Assembly: GCA_032158295.1 (NCBI GenBank)
Contig: CM063243.1
Location: 3,356,948 to 3,420,947, forward strand
Direction of reading: 5' to 3'
DNA length: 64,000 bases
DNA from: Pycnopodia helianthoides
Lineage: Eukaryota > Echinodermata > Asteroidea > Forcipulatida > Asteriidae
Shown here one piece after another: positions 44,630 through 56,047 of this stretch. A program made the translations under genes and the position numbers. A model generated the notes under the pieces. It ran no database searches and was not told the DNA's origin. It saw only the letters and a program-made list of their open reading frames with translations. Position 1 is the first letter of the stretch. Each line of letters starts with the position of its first letter.

Positions 44630-45343
44630 GATTACAAAGGCAGGATGATGGCACACCTGAAGGATTTAGAAAAAAGTTTATTTAATTAATGTCCAGTTGT
44701 TTCTCAAATGTTTGAGACACAAAACAATCCAAAAGCAACAACACCACATAGAAAATAAATCAATAGGCTAAACATTGACTGGGACATTGTTTTTGTTTTT
44801 TAAGCACTAAAATACATCGGTGTAAAAAAGATAAAACAAATAAATGCAACAGATGTTTTGAACTCGTCTGATCTTTTAGTTTATTACCATGTCTTGTCCG
44901 CTGGAGAATATGAACAAGAACGCAAAAAAAAAAAACAGTTCTTGATTTTCTGCAGACAACATACATGTACACTCAGTTACTGTGTCCTTCATCTAGAATT
45001 AGTCAAGAATGATCTGTTGGTGTCAAAATCTCTACAGTGCGCATAATGTAACTCATGAACGTGTCTGACTTCCATTCTAGCGTTATTGCCTGGCAAGGCA
45101 GTTTGTTGGAGCGTTACAAAAATTGGCAGTAAATACCGCGGACTGAATGCTCCATTGTAGCATGGTGTTCTCAGGAACCTTCGCACCTCTTTTTAATTAA
45201 ATTTTCACAACTGACTTTTGTGGTAGGCTTCCTACGATTAAGACAGTTGATTGATGGCAGAGATGACATAAAATATTAGGCCTATATGTTTTGTTTTTGA
45301 TTTGATTCATTTATTGATGACAAACAGGGATGGATGGTTGCCA

Positions 45344-45706
45344 CTTAAAGGGAGGGTCTACCTTTGGTAATTACTCCCCAAATTAACGACCATAAAAGCT
45401 TGCCTGGTAAGAAGCACTGCAGCCGTTGATAACATTTTGAGAAAAGATTCCCTTCAAAGGAGCATGGTTTTATAGAGAGGGATTTTTTAAAAACATTTAA
45501 ATTTGACAAACGTTTCTGCATGAATTGTTTCTCAGATTGTGTATTCCAGTTACAGATTATTCTTTCTGCGTGGACATAACCGCTCCAGATTTTTCGGCAA
45601 TATCTCAAAAATGCTACCACCTTTTGAAATTGTATATATATCTACATTTATGTACATGTAGGATTGAAAGAATCGAATGGTTCCAAAAACCAACCTTGCC
45701 TTTTAA
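45344..45706. repeat. MITE family 1, TTAA ends
   Basis: TTAAAGGGAGGGTCTACC at the left and CAACCTTGCCTTTTAA at the right, with family blocks between. Intronic. Confidence 0.7.
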
Positions 45707-46660
45707 GTTACCATAAAAGCATCACAAACTACATACACGATGGGAGCATTTTATTTGTAAAATAAGAAATTTGAACTACCGTGTTCATAAGGCAAACCCA
45801 GCCTCTTTCTCATGGTGCAAAGGCATGAGTTAGAGCCACTAGCTACATGTAGATGTTCTTCTAAACTTTCAGGCCATCAAACTGTCTTCTTGGGTAGCCC
45901 GGCAGGCGAGACGAAAATTTGGGCGCCTCAGAGTGCTTATTGTTATTTGTTAATGAAGAGATCAATTTATGTAGCATATGTTGGTCACCGGGGCATGTGC
46001 CCCCCCCCCCCCCCGGGTGCCCCTCCCCGGGTCTCCACAGTTTCCTGTGGTATTTTGTGGCAAGGGCCAGTTGGGCTTGAGAATGTTACAGTATAGCAAT
46101 AGGGTTTTTAAATGACAGTATTGTACAATGCAGTAATTTCAACCACCAAACTATCAGACTCTAATTACTAGAGTACATGATGTATACAGTAGCAGCTTCT
46201 TTTTTTTCCCCACATTGTTTTGTTTGCCGCAGAGAACTTGATGGAGTCGGACCATTGACAATTATGTATTGTTCATGTTTTGGTTTTAGTGACGATGCTT
46301 TTTACAGTAACCAATTATGTTAATGGTATTGTTCCGGCTTTTGATGATGATGATGACCTAGAGCAGGCTGGTAGAAAATAAATTGGAGATTAAATGAAGC
46401 ATGAGGTTTTGACTAATTATGCCGCAGTGACTGGCTTTACGTTTTTACTGTAAAGACCTTTCTTTTGCAACGTCACAGCCCAAGTTTTTGCCAACCAAGG
46501 CTGGAAAACCACGGGAAGCCATAAATGCAAAGCAAAAACGGATAGCCACAGTTGGTAACAAGGTTACACAAATATTCAAAAATAGTGTTGAATTTGTTGG
46601 TAACAAAGCAACCAATCATAGAAAGATGTATAATTTTTGTTGTTGAATGTTTGCAAAATG

Positions 46661-46910
46661 TTAAAGGCACTGGACACTATTGGTAATTACTCAAAATAAT
46701 TGTTGGCATAAAAACTTACTTGGTAACGAGCAATGGAGAGCTGTTGATAGTATAAAACATTGTGAGAAACGGCTCCCTCTGAAGTAATGTAGTTTTTGAG
46801 AAAGAAGTAATTTCTCAGTAAAATATTTGAATTGATTTTCATCTGAAAGCACACAACTTTGTGTGACAACATGGACAAGGGTGTTTTTTCTTCCATTATT
46901 ATCTCGGTTT
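46661..46910. repeat. MITE family 1, left portion only
   Basis: It starts TTAAAGGCACTGGACACTAT and runs into a poly-T tract near 46910, where the match stops. The left half is close to the copy at 54841. Confidence 0.75.
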
Positions 46911-46982
46911 TTTTTTTTTAAATATGAAACAATTTTTATGGAGTGTTACTCATATAATGGTAGAGATAGCCATGTTAGTCTG

Positions 46983-47462
46983 ATAGATCAAACAGGGAAA
47001 GTGTGGTAGCACTTAAAGACACTGGACACCTTTGGTAATTGTCAAAGACCAGTCTTCTCACTTGGTGTATCTCAACATACAATGTATGCATTAAAGCGTG
47101 AAACAAACCTGTGAAAATTTGAACTCAATTGGTCGTCGAAGTTGCGAGATAATAATGGAAGAAAAAACACCCTTGTCACTACGTTACTTTAGAGGGAGCC
47201 GTTTTTCACAATGTTTTATACTATCAGCTCTCCATTGCTCATTACCAAGTATGTTTTTATGCTAACAATTAATTTCAGTAATTACCAATAGTGTCCAGTG
47301 CCTTTAAAGACTAACTAATTACATAAAAATACTGCATGAGCTTTCGTAGCAACAACTACATGTACAGTACCTGCATCTGATGAAGAAGCTGTTGCCATAA
47401 AAGCTTTTAAGCAGTTTTAAAAAAAATGTAATTAGTTAGTCCTTAAGTGCTTCCACAGTATA
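46983..47462. repeat. Foldback element hosting a nested MITE
   Basis: The arms TGTGGTAGCACTTAA and TTAAGTGCTTCCACAG, plus GACTAACTAATTACAT and ATGTAATTAGTTAGTC, are inverted. A MITE (47017-47303) interrupts the left arm. The intact counterpart is at 25837-25945. Confidence 0.8.
47013..47307. mobile_element. MITE family 1, nested insertion with TTAA target duplication
   Basis: TTAA at 47013-47016 and 47304-47307 bracket 287 bp. The ends are AGACACTGGACACC and (complemented) AGGCACTGGACACT. The uninterrupted host sequence GCACTTAAAGACTAAC at 25849 shows a single TTAA, so TTAA is the duplicated target. Confidence 0.9.
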
Positions 47463-47699
47463 TAGCTTCCTCGTTTTACTCATGTAATCATTATGCATTC
47501 GTTTACAATTTCTATAACAAAAGAACTAATGTTAATTTTGTTCAAGCTGATCTGTAAACAAAACCAAAACCTTGTCTTTTGAAACATTTTTCTTCTCTTT
47601 TCGTTTCATGTCTGGTGCTGCTTGGCATCCTTCAGGCAATAATGGGTAAGTGTTTCTGGATACCCCGTTATTTTAATTATAACTAGCACCTGAAATCCA

Positions 47700-47872
47700 G
47701 GGTCTAGTTTCAAAAAGCTGTTTAACACACAAATCCGCTCAGCCCAGAAAAAAAACACAGCCAAAATACCATGCAATGTATGTTACTTGTGACTGGTACC
47801 CCGCTTATTTTTGTTCAGCAGATTTCTTTGTTTGGTAAGTTGGTTTAACAGCTTTAAGAAATTAGGGCCATT
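47700..47872. repeat. Foldback repeat, CAATTTCATAG family, diverged
   Basis: The ends TAGTTTCAAAAAGCTG and CAGCTTTAAGAAATTAGG and the middle CAGCCAAAATACCATG identify a degraded copy. Intronic. Confidence 0.55.
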
Positions 47873-48049
47873 TCTGATAATACAAGAACTTCATTCTATT
47901 TAAATGTGTGTTGTTAAGTTTTTTAAATGTACACTGTTTGTTTTAATTGAAGGTTTGTGTAGAATCTTTCTTTTTCCTAGATTGATTTGAAAAGTTTGTC
48001 ATTTTGTCCATTTTGAATGAACTTCAATTTTTTTTTTTTTTTTTAAGAG

Positions 48050-48284
48050 TTCACAACATTCACTGCTCATTTACCTGTAACAATTTGTGACACAGAAATA
48101 GTGATGGGGGTAACAGTGTCAACGGCGGGCGACACTATCTCCGCCAATGAGGGCAGTATAATCATCATGAACCACCGCACACGTCTTGATTGGATGTTCT
48201 TCTGGATGGTCCTTCAGCGTCAGAGCACCCTGCGGACAGAGAAGATTATCTTGAAGAGCGATCCCAAGATGGTGCCCGGATTCG
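48050..48284 (+). CDS. LCLAT1: Lysocardiolipin acyltransferase-like, coding exon 2 (catalytic motif I)
   Basis: The exon ends at PGFG, split G|GA in phase 1. It carries GSIIIMNHRTRLDW, in which NHRTRLD is acyltransferase motif I (NHx4D) with the catalytic His and Asp. The downstream match to LCLAT1 (VPGFGWAMQ) is strong. The 5' boundary is uncertain. The phase-compatible acceptor is TTTTAAGAG|TTC at 48049/48050, which follows a long poly-T tract. It adds about 14 residues (FTTFTAHLPVTICDT) that LCLAT1 lacks. The alternative acceptor ACACAG|AA at 48095/48096 gives a cleaner alignment (EIVMGVTV), but it needs a tiny additional upstream exon to keep the frame. Confidence 0.8.
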
Positions 48285-48869
48285 GTCAGTGTTATTATAG
48301 TTACCTTCGACCTGTAGCCGGTTGTCCCCACTCTGGTTGTCTATTCCCCTGAAACCCTCCTACTCTCAGTGACTCTGGGCAACATTTTCCAGTGAGTTGA
48401 CCAACCATTTGAAACCATTCGACTGCCAAGGTTGTGTACGGCGGCACAACTGTGCGCAGAACTAACTGTGTACTGTGTACATGCATTCCCTCATGGTATC
48501 ATATTGCAGGCTGGCATAGTTTATCTAGCATTCAAAACCACAGTGAATGGTATTGAATGGTCAGACAGCAAGAGGGTTAATAAAGCACCTTGTATCCTTT
48601 GGTAATTTTTTGCTAAATGATATATACAAATATCGGCTGCATTTGAGTGCATTGTCGGGGAATATAATCGCAAGGTGAAACCTGGACTATTCCCATTTCA
48701 CAAGGTGAAATGCAAAAGCCAGATTCAACTGAGTGATTCTATTGTGTGATACTGCATGAACGAAATGCATTCACTGTTTGTTTTATATGACTCACACATA
48801 GATCCTTGTCATTTATATTTTGTTTACAATAAACACGGGAAATAGATGCGGAAACTTGTCTACTCTACA

Positions 48870-49089
48870 CTCTGAAAAATCTATTTAAAAACTTCAGGCC
48901 TGAAGCATTTCTCAGATTAAAAATATTTCAGTGTGAAATTACCTCCTTCTCTAAAACAACATTACTTCAGAGGGAGTCGTTTCTCGCAATGTTTTACGCT
49001 ATCATCAGCTCTCAGGTGCTCCTTACCTAGTAAGTTGCTATGGGAATGTATTTCTTGAGAAATTACCAAAAGTATCCACTGCCTTTAAA
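48870..49089. repeat. MITE family 1, right portion
   Basis: The central stem ACTTCAGGCCTGAAGC and the right end CCAAAAGTATCCACTGCC are clear. The left half is missing or diverged. Intronic. Confidence 0.7.
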
Positions 49090-49104
49090 GAGGTCACTCA
49101 GAGT

Positions 49105-49275
49105 GATGGCTACAGGTCTGGAATTTCCACTTTGAGAGGGCAAGGCCATTTCCATTTTGCAAAGGGCACTTCCATCGGAAAATCTCTAAAGTCTATGGGA
49201 AACCTTTGAAGGGGCACCAAGGCCAAGACCAGGGGGGGCAACAGAGGCCACGGCCTTCGTGTAATTCCAGCCCTG
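49105..49275. repeat. Dispersed repeat related to 39549-39650
   Basis: It shares GGTCTGGAATTTCCACTTTG, GAGGGCAAGG, CATTTTGCAAAGGG and CCAAGACCAGGGGG with the segment at 39549. A third trace is near 50205-50280. Non-coding, intronic. Confidence 0.6.
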
Positions 49276-49338
49276 TCCAGGCTGCAATAATTGTAGGTAA
49301 CACTGACAAACTGTCTGGTTGATTGCTCTGCGTTTCAG

Positions 49339-49470
49339 GATGGGCTATGCAGGTTGCTTGTTACATCTTTCTGAAGCGCCGTTGGGAGACGGACAAGCCC
49401 TGGCTGTCATCTCTCCTGGAGTACTTCGGTCTTCTCCGCTACAAGGGACAATTTCTTATATTCCCGGAAG
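49339..49470 (+). CDS. LCLAT1: Lysocardiolipin acyltransferase-like, coding exon 3 (motif III)
   Basis: This 132-bp exon runs from acceptor GCGTTTCAG to donor G|GTATTT, phase 1 at both ends. It encodes WAMQVACYIFLKRRWE and, at the end, QFLIFPEG. FPEG plus the Thr from the next exon makes the FPEGT motif of PlsC-type acyltransferases, which helps bind the glycerol-phosphate acceptor. Confidence 0.9.
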
Positions 49471-50053
49471 GTATTTAGAATGTCTCCAACTCTCCCTCGT
49501 TAAATTGCTAACCCAACTATTTGACTTTTTTTCCCAGGGAGTTGGCCAGCTGTTTGAAACCATGAAACTGCAGGAAATGTGTTTGTTGGGGAAAAAACTG
49601 TAAAAAGAACTAACTGTGGACATGTGTATGCATCCACCACATGATACCGTAGTTTATCTATGATTTAAAGCCACATTGGATGATTTTAAATGGTCAGACA
49701 GTAGGAGGGTTGACTTTGTACTTTGTAGATGTTGTACTAAATGTTTGGACGATGCCAACAACTCAACAAAGACACGTCTGTAATAACTAACCCAAAGTCA
49801 CCCTATTGGGAAATTTATTTAAATGTAATATAACTCATCAGGTCAAGGGTCATCAGACATGACTTACAAGAACATCAACTGTATACTCAGTACTTTCCCG
49901 AGTCCTGTGAACAAAAATCCACAGGCATATCACTCGGGTGGGATTTTAACCCACGACCTTCTAGTGTATAACTTGACAGTTTCATTTTTATGCATTCCTG
50001 GAAAAAGGTGTCCGTTATACTCTCTGGAGTTATGCCTCTGTTTAATCTTGCAG

Positions 50054-50185
50054 GTACAAATTATGACACCAAAATGAAGGAGAGGAGCGATAAATTTGCC
50101 CGGAAGAGCAACCGTCCTGAATATAATTACTGTTTACATCCAAGGACCACAGGATTTGTGTTTCTCACACAGGAACTCAGAAAAA
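50054..50185 (+). CDS. LCLAT1: Lysocardiolipin acyltransferase-like, coding exon 4
   Basis: This is another 132-bp exon, from ATCTTGCAG to A|GTAAGT, phase 1 at both ends. It completes EGT and continues with KMKERSDKFARKSNRPEY and YCLHPRTTGFVFL. The LHPRTTGF block is highly characteristic of LCLAT1 proteins. Confidence 0.92.
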
Positions 50186-50844
50186 GTAAGTAGGACTTTC
50201 ACCTCGGGCCTGGATTTACACCCGAGGGCATGGCCTTCGTTGCCCTGGTCTTGACACACTTCACCAACAGAGGGCACTAACGCAGCTAAATAAAGCACTT
50301 TATAAACATGTCCAACCAAACGGGGTTTGAAAGTAACACTAGACCGCAGGCCTGAGGCTAGTGTTCTTAGCGCTGGTCCAGTAAAACTTGTGATCAGACA
50401 AGTCCGACCTTCTTGTGTTTTTCAATTAAATTCACGCACTGTGTAATATTTTTAGTTAACACAAATTATGTTCAATTGTTGACTTTTTAGTAAATAAATA
50501 TCTTTCAACTCTGTTGAGTATCAAAGTATACTTACCCATTGTAATATTTACGGTTTTACTGTGTAGTGTTGAACTTTGTAGATTTGTTTTCATCTCGTAT
50601 TGACTTTTGGTCTTGCGAAATATCTTCTGGTCCGGTTAAAAATGCTGCACTACATGTACAAGTCGTTCATTTTTGCGGATTTTCTTTTACAACTGGGGTG
50701 CTCATGTACAGCAGATCACTGCATTTAGCATACACGCCAAGGTAATCACTGATCATCAGTTATCTATAAATCTATAATCAATAACCCATTGTGTAAGTTC
50801 ACAACGACGGTATAATGCTTTCTAATTCAAATCTCTTTTTGTAG

Positions 50845-51335
50845 AAAATCTTCTTGATAGTCTTTACGATGTGACAGTCACCTACCCGGACACGATCCCC
50901 GAGCTGGGGGAATTTAACTTTATCTTCGGCACCCTGCCGTCCAGAGTGGGGTTCCACATCAGGAAACATTCCAACTCTTCGTTGCCGTCCACCAAGGAGA
51001 ACCTGGAGTCTTGGTGCGTCGATCGGTGGCAGGAGAAGGAAACGGCGCTGGAGGCTTTTTACACCGGGGATAAGGATCGGTTGTTGCTTCCGGGATGTGA
51101 AGGGGACGGACCGACCGGGGTCTGCCAGGCGTCCGAGGCGTCCGTACGGAGCGTCTTATACATGGCGTTGGTCTTCTGGCTGCTCTTCTTGGTCGCCGTG
51201 GTGTGGCTTCTGATGCACTCCTCCGCCGCGTGGTGTTTCTTAGTGATTGCTTCTTGTGGCTTCACGTATCAACTGGTTGTGAATGGCGGAGTGGAAAACG
51301 TTATAATGTCGTCGTGTCGACGATACTACGGGTAA
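50845..51335 (+). CDS. LCLAT1: Lysocardiolipin acyltransferase-like, last coding exon
   Basis: The exon starts after CTTTTTGTAG and ends at TAA 51333-51335. It encodes NLLDSLYDVTVTYPDTIPE, then HIRKHSNSSLPSTKENLESW, WQEKE and FYTGDK. All these landmarks occur in order in LCLAT1 (VTVAYP, PTSKEDLQLW, RWEEKE, FYQGEK). Two C-terminal hydrophobic spans follow (LYMALVFWLLFLVAVVWLL; AAWCFLVIASCGF). The five exons total 1167 bp, which is exactly 389 codons including the stop. That closes the frame at 388 residues, close to the family norm of about 375-415. Confidence 0.92.
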
Positions 51336-51816
51336 AAACAAAAAGAAACGGGGCCGTGATAGTAAGAGTTAGAAAGGAACACAAGCACCTGTTTAAGTTT
51401 TTTAAATTTTATTTAGCCAGTTGTCGATGTATACTCAGGACATTCAACTCACAACGATCTGTTATCGGCACGAAAAGCCAGAATTGAATGATATTATGAA
51501 ATGTGAATGGTCGCAGATTTAATCTATTGTTTGTTTTTGTGGACGTCGTTGTATCAATTGTTAGTAATGAACTCATGAAAGTACTTTGTCTATAGGGGGT
51601 GCAAAGTTGTGATTTTAACTCTCACGCCAAGATCCAACGACAAGATTTGGTGCACTCTGTAGTGTGTGTGCTTAACCAATGCTTTGGATAAGGCCATCTA
51701 CGGAGGGCCGTTTAAAATATTTCTTACCAAAAGCGCTAGAGTGATTGGGGTCAACTTTGACGAATGTTTGTACTCAGTACATTTGTGGTTTAGATTCTAA
51801 ATAATGTCCGGTATGA

Positions 51817-52665
51817 TGACTTGATTGATCACAAATGAACACTCGAGTTGAATTTTCCCCAGGCTAGAGACCGTGTTGCAGGGTCACATGGTTCGGGGCA
51901 AGCTTTTGTTTCGGGACCCTCAGACGGGCAAAGCCTGGTACCGTTGTGCCGTACACAATCATTCTGAGTTGTGTGTGGGTGTTCGCCGCCTACGCAAAAG
52001 CTTGCCCCGAAACTACGTGGCGTACACGTAGCATCTGCCTCTAGTCTGAGGAATTCAAATTTAAGCAGTCACTTGTGACTAAAGCAAGTCAATGTAGCTC
52101 ACAAATGGCTTATTGGAAGGGAAAACAAAATTGTTATTATGCAGAAAAAAATAGATTAATATACGATGCCAAACTGTTTATTAAACTGTACAGCTGAATG
52201 AGTGGCATCTGTAAGATTGATTTTGATTGACGGTTGTAATCTAAATACCAAAAGAGCTTTCAATTAGCTATTGTTAGGTTAGAAATCATTATGTAACTAG
52301 CGTGTACTCCTGGGCTTTGAAATAGTGAAGATAAAGGGCTCCCTCGTTGATAAGCCATAACAATGTCTGGTGCACTGACTCGCTCAGTCATAACTTATCA
52401 CCTAAAATTTGAATACCTCAGACTAGAGGCAGCTGCTATGTAAAAAAAGGTCAGGGCAAGCTTTTTGCGCAGTTATTTTGGAGACGGCGAACACCCGTAC
52501 ACAATTTTGAGTGAACGTGTATGGCACAATGGTACCAGGGTTTGCTCATCTAGAGGTTGCCGTACAAAAGCTTGCCCCCTAACCATGTGATCTAGCAACA
52601 CTGTCTTTAGTTTGCGGAATCCGATTTGAGTGTTCACTTGTGACCAATCAAGTCGTTGTACCAAC
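51817..52665. repeat. Composite foldback element
   Basis: The outer ends (ACTTGATTGATCACAAATG; CACTTGTGACCAATCAAGT) are inverted. Inside lie two related halves (51845-52115 and 52385-52640). The first half contains GTACCGTTGTGCCGTACAC. The second contains its inverted counterpart GTATGGCACAATGGTAC. Confidence 0.65.
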
Positions 52666-52774
52666 ATTTTTCATAGTCTAACTCGCAAATGGCTTATTGG
52701 CACTCATCCCTAGGTAGTCATTTACCCATGCTAGAAAAAAAGCGTACATCTTGCCCCCCCCTATTTTGTTTAGC

Positions 52775-52940
52775 TCCAGTGACCCCACCCTCGGCCTTCA
52801 GGTTGGCTCAGTGCTTTCTTCCCTGTCTTCCACCTCTGTGGACCCCGGTTCGAATCCCGGACCGGGTCTTCGCACGTGGATTGGGTTTTCAGTCCCCACC
52901 TGAATGCCTTGGTTTCCCTACTTGGCTTTTTTTTTTTTTA
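52775..52940 (+). repeat. SINE, 5'-truncated, B-box family 3
   Basis: CCTCTGTGGACCCCGGTTCG then GAATCCCGGACC contains an RNA polymerase III B-box. The tail GGATTGGGTTTTCAGTCCC matches the tail of the copy at 60245-60400. Confidence 0.6.
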
Positions 52941-53334
52941 TGGTGCTAAAACTAAACATTACTTCATCATCTTCTCTACACAGGTATCTTCAGGGCCTAT
53001 GGGTCACAGTGCTAGTCACTTTATGAAGATAGATCTCTTGGGTTTCTTAACCAGAATGATATAGTAGTACTCACAGGAGAATAATGATAAGAAATATGTT
53101 TAGCTTTTTTTACAATCCTTTTGCTGAAAATAGTTGTGAAAGTTTTATAGTTCGGACCTTAACTTACTTTTCTTAAGAAAAAGAAATATTCAGATAAAGA
53201 GTGAAGCCATCAGCATCTTAATATAATCTGAAAGAAGTCTATCATCAAGATGTTACCTCCCTGGCTAACAAAAAATGTAGTACTGTACCTTTAAAAGTTA
53301 CTATAGTTGACTGTCTACTTTTAATCTACATGTA

Positions 53335-53575
53335 CATAGTTCTTTTATAAATGCCATCTTTGCGGGCAACTTGGATTTTGGCTTTTGAGATGCGTCGAGT
53401 ATTTAATTTTTTTTTTTATGCAGACAAGTGGTTCAGCGAGCAATCATGCAAACAGTCTCGCGCATGCTGCTAGCGGCATTTACGCATAGTTGTGCGTTCA
53501 AAAAAAAAAAAATGTGTCGCCGCCCATAAAGATGGCCCACTTGACATTGTGTGAGGTCAAGTGGGAACTATCTAT
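53335..53575. repeat. MITE family 4, uninterrupted copy
   Basis: It starts near ATAGTTC with TGCCATCTTTGCGGGCAAC inside, and ends CCCATAAAGATGGCCCAC plus GTGGGAACTATCTATC. It shows the target octamer of the P-like element without an insertion (complement at 53565-53572). Confidence 0.65.
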
Positions 53576-53756
53576 CTGTGAAATCATAGGAATATTAGTA
53601 GTCAATAATGTCGTTAAGCCAAACTTATTGCCCAAACAGCTCAAAACAGAACTGAAGGAAATCTTGGCGGGGCTCCACAACTCCTTACAGGGAACACGTT
53701 ATAGGGGGAATAGAGAGAAAGCGCCTGCAGAATTTGAACTGGCCTCGCATCACCGG

Positions 53757-53830
53757 GCGCACGGTGGTCTAGTGGTTGAGGCATCTGCTCTAGAATGCGG
53801 GGGTCAGGGGTTCGAGTCCCACCCGAGTTG
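53757..53830 (+). repeat. tRNA-derived sequence (SINE head or tRNA pseudogene)
   Basis: A-box GGTGGTCTAGTGGTTGAGG and B-box GGTTCGAGTCCC are at normal spacing. The sequence between does not form a proper anticodon stem, and the 5' and 3' ends do not pair. It is most likely the head of another SINE. Confidence 0.55.
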
Positions 53831-54316
53831 GACTCGAGTTGGGATGAAGCAGCGAGCATTAAGTGCTTACCACACATGGGTAAAAACCAAGGCGATGTTT
53901 TTTTATACCCGATGCAAATTAGTATATCTATGGAGGAAAGGAGGAGCCTAGTCGCAAAGTTGAAACGAGTGGGGTTGGAGTTTAAGATGGAGCCAAGATG
54001 GGACGCAGCACATGAGAATACTAGTGTCGAAAAGAAGACTTGATGAGCAAAGCCATCGGGGATGCTGGAGTTACTAACTACAATGTACTTATACAAATAT
54101 ACAAATATCGGATGCATATGAGTGCATTGTGGCAAAATATAATCAAGTGGTTACCAGTGTATATATTTATTTATATAACCAGAACAATTTGCATAATGAC
54201 CAGCTTCGTGAGAATTATGTACAGGTATTTTCTTTTCAGCATTGTGACTATTATGTTCCATAATTCAGTACAAAATAGCTTTTTGTTTGATGAAGTAACT
54301 TATGTTATTGCATGCC

Positions 54317-54435
54317 GGGGCCATTGTCATAGAGCTGATTAAGCACAAAAACTAACTGTGCTTAGCAGATTAAGGTTACCAGCCAAAATACCATGCCAGG
54401 GGACTGTTTGTGGATGGTTTCCTGCTTAGCTTTTG
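54317..54435. repeat. Foldback repeat, CAATTTCATAG family, partial
   Basis: It contains TCATAGAGCTGATTAAGC, GGTTACCAGCCAAAATACC and TTTCCTGCTTAGC in family order. The right end is eroded. Confidence 0.6.
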
Positions 54436-54840
54436 CTCAGCTGAAAACTTGTTTAAGATGAAAAAGAAGTTTGATAGGGTAAAGGGACACTTTAAAATAT
54501 GTGGTTCATATTTTTGTGTGTGTAAACACTGTATTTGTAGTGTAGTTTGTTCCCTAAGGTCGGAGGTCATTATTTACATATTCATCACAAAGGGATTGAT
54601 ACGGTGACGTTCCTTCTTGCCAAAGATTTTTGCTTCAGACAGACTTGACACAAAAGAAAACTGTGAAAGCACACTATTGAGGGTAATTTGTTTTTTTGTT
54701 TTTTCTGAGTTTTGGAAAATATATGATATGAGATTGTATAAACTGATGAAATATGATAAATGTTCTATTATGTTAATTTATTTGTTTAAAGTTTAAGTTA
54801 TGTTTGAATCGAAGGAAAACTTTGCTAACCAATTGAGTGT

Positions 54841-55216
54841 TTAAAGGCAGGGTATACTTTTGGTAATTACTCTACAAGTTAATGACCATAAAAAACTCAC
54901 TTGATAAGGAGCACTGAAGAGTTGTTGGTAGTATAAAACATTGTGAGAAACGGCTCCCTTGGAAGTTATGCAGTTTTTGAGAAAGAAGTAAATTTCAACC
55001 AAAAAAGTTGAGGCTTCAGGCATGAAGCCTTTGTCAGGCATCTGAAAGCACACAATTCTATGCAACAAGGGTGTTTTTCTTTCATTGTTTTCTTGCCACT
55101 TTCGTTGACCAATTGAGCCCAAATTTTCGCAGGTTTCTTATTTTATGCCTATGTTGGGATACACCAAGTGAGGATACTTGTCTTTGACAATTACCAAAAG
55201 TATATCCTGCCTTTAA
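54841..55216. repeat. MITE family 1, full-length copy with TTAA ends
   Basis: This 376-bp copy starts TTAAAGGCAGGGTATACTTT and ends AAAGTATATCCTGCCTTTAA. It is the best reference for the family. The centre carries an inverted GGCTTCAGGCATGAAGCC stem. No coding capacity, so movement must rely on a transposase from elsewhere. Confidence 0.9.
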
Positions 55217-55555
55217 GGATAAGTATTGCAGATGTATTGATTTGTTATTATTCTTCCGTGTGCAACACCAAGGCTGGATTTCACAAAGGGCCAATACTCA
55301 GCTTAACTGCCAATCAACCTTCGTTGCCATGGAAACTGTTATGTCACAATACAAACCAAACCACAATGGCAATGTTGACAACTCATCTTAGTGCTTTGTG
55401 AAATTAACCCCTGCTTAAGCAGACAATATTGATAAAGATTTTTTTTCTGCTAAGCAAAAATAATCAGGATACCAGTCACGAATGTGACATACTGACAACT
55501 CATCTTAAGATGAATCTTAGTGCTTTGTAAAATCGAGACCAGGCAATTTACAGAT

Positions 55556-55708
55556 CCCAATTTCATAGAGCTGCCTAAAGCCAAACATTTATCACAATAC
55601 AGTTTTTCTTACCAAAAATAAGGTTACCAGCCGAAATACCTCATGACGTGTACCGCCTTTGACTGGTTTCCTGGCTAGTTTTGCTCAGCAGCTCTATGAA
55701 ATTTGGCC
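55556..55708. repeat. Foldback repeat, CAATTTCATAG family
   Basis: CCCAATTTCATAGAGCTGCC and CAGCTCTATGAAATTTGG bracket about 150 bp, with GGTTACCAGCCGAAATACC inside. Confidence 0.8.
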
Positions 55709-56047
55709 CAGGCAAGCAGTTCCAGGCACTCTCCGGGCAGAAAACAAATCTCATTTAAATGTTCACATCATTTTTCTTTGGGATGGTGAAGAAAATGGCG
55801 GGAAAAAATGTATCTTGTGCTGCCGGAGTGATGCCCTTGCTTGCAGTGCAGTTAGTGGTCAGTAAAGCTTGCCTCGGTAGGACAAAGTCCTGGGAGAAGG
55901 GTATTATCATAATAGTGATATGGAAAAGTTATAATTTTTTACAGAGAAGGGTCACCAGATTACAGCGTTTTGCCGAAAGTATTTTTGAGTAAGAATATTA
56001 ATTGGAGATGCCTTTTATTTTTTTGTGTGAAATAAATGGCTGAACAT

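Noticed and set aside
53490..53951. 153-codon open frame
   Set aside because: It runs through a MITE end and a tRNA-derived sequence, with no conserved motif.
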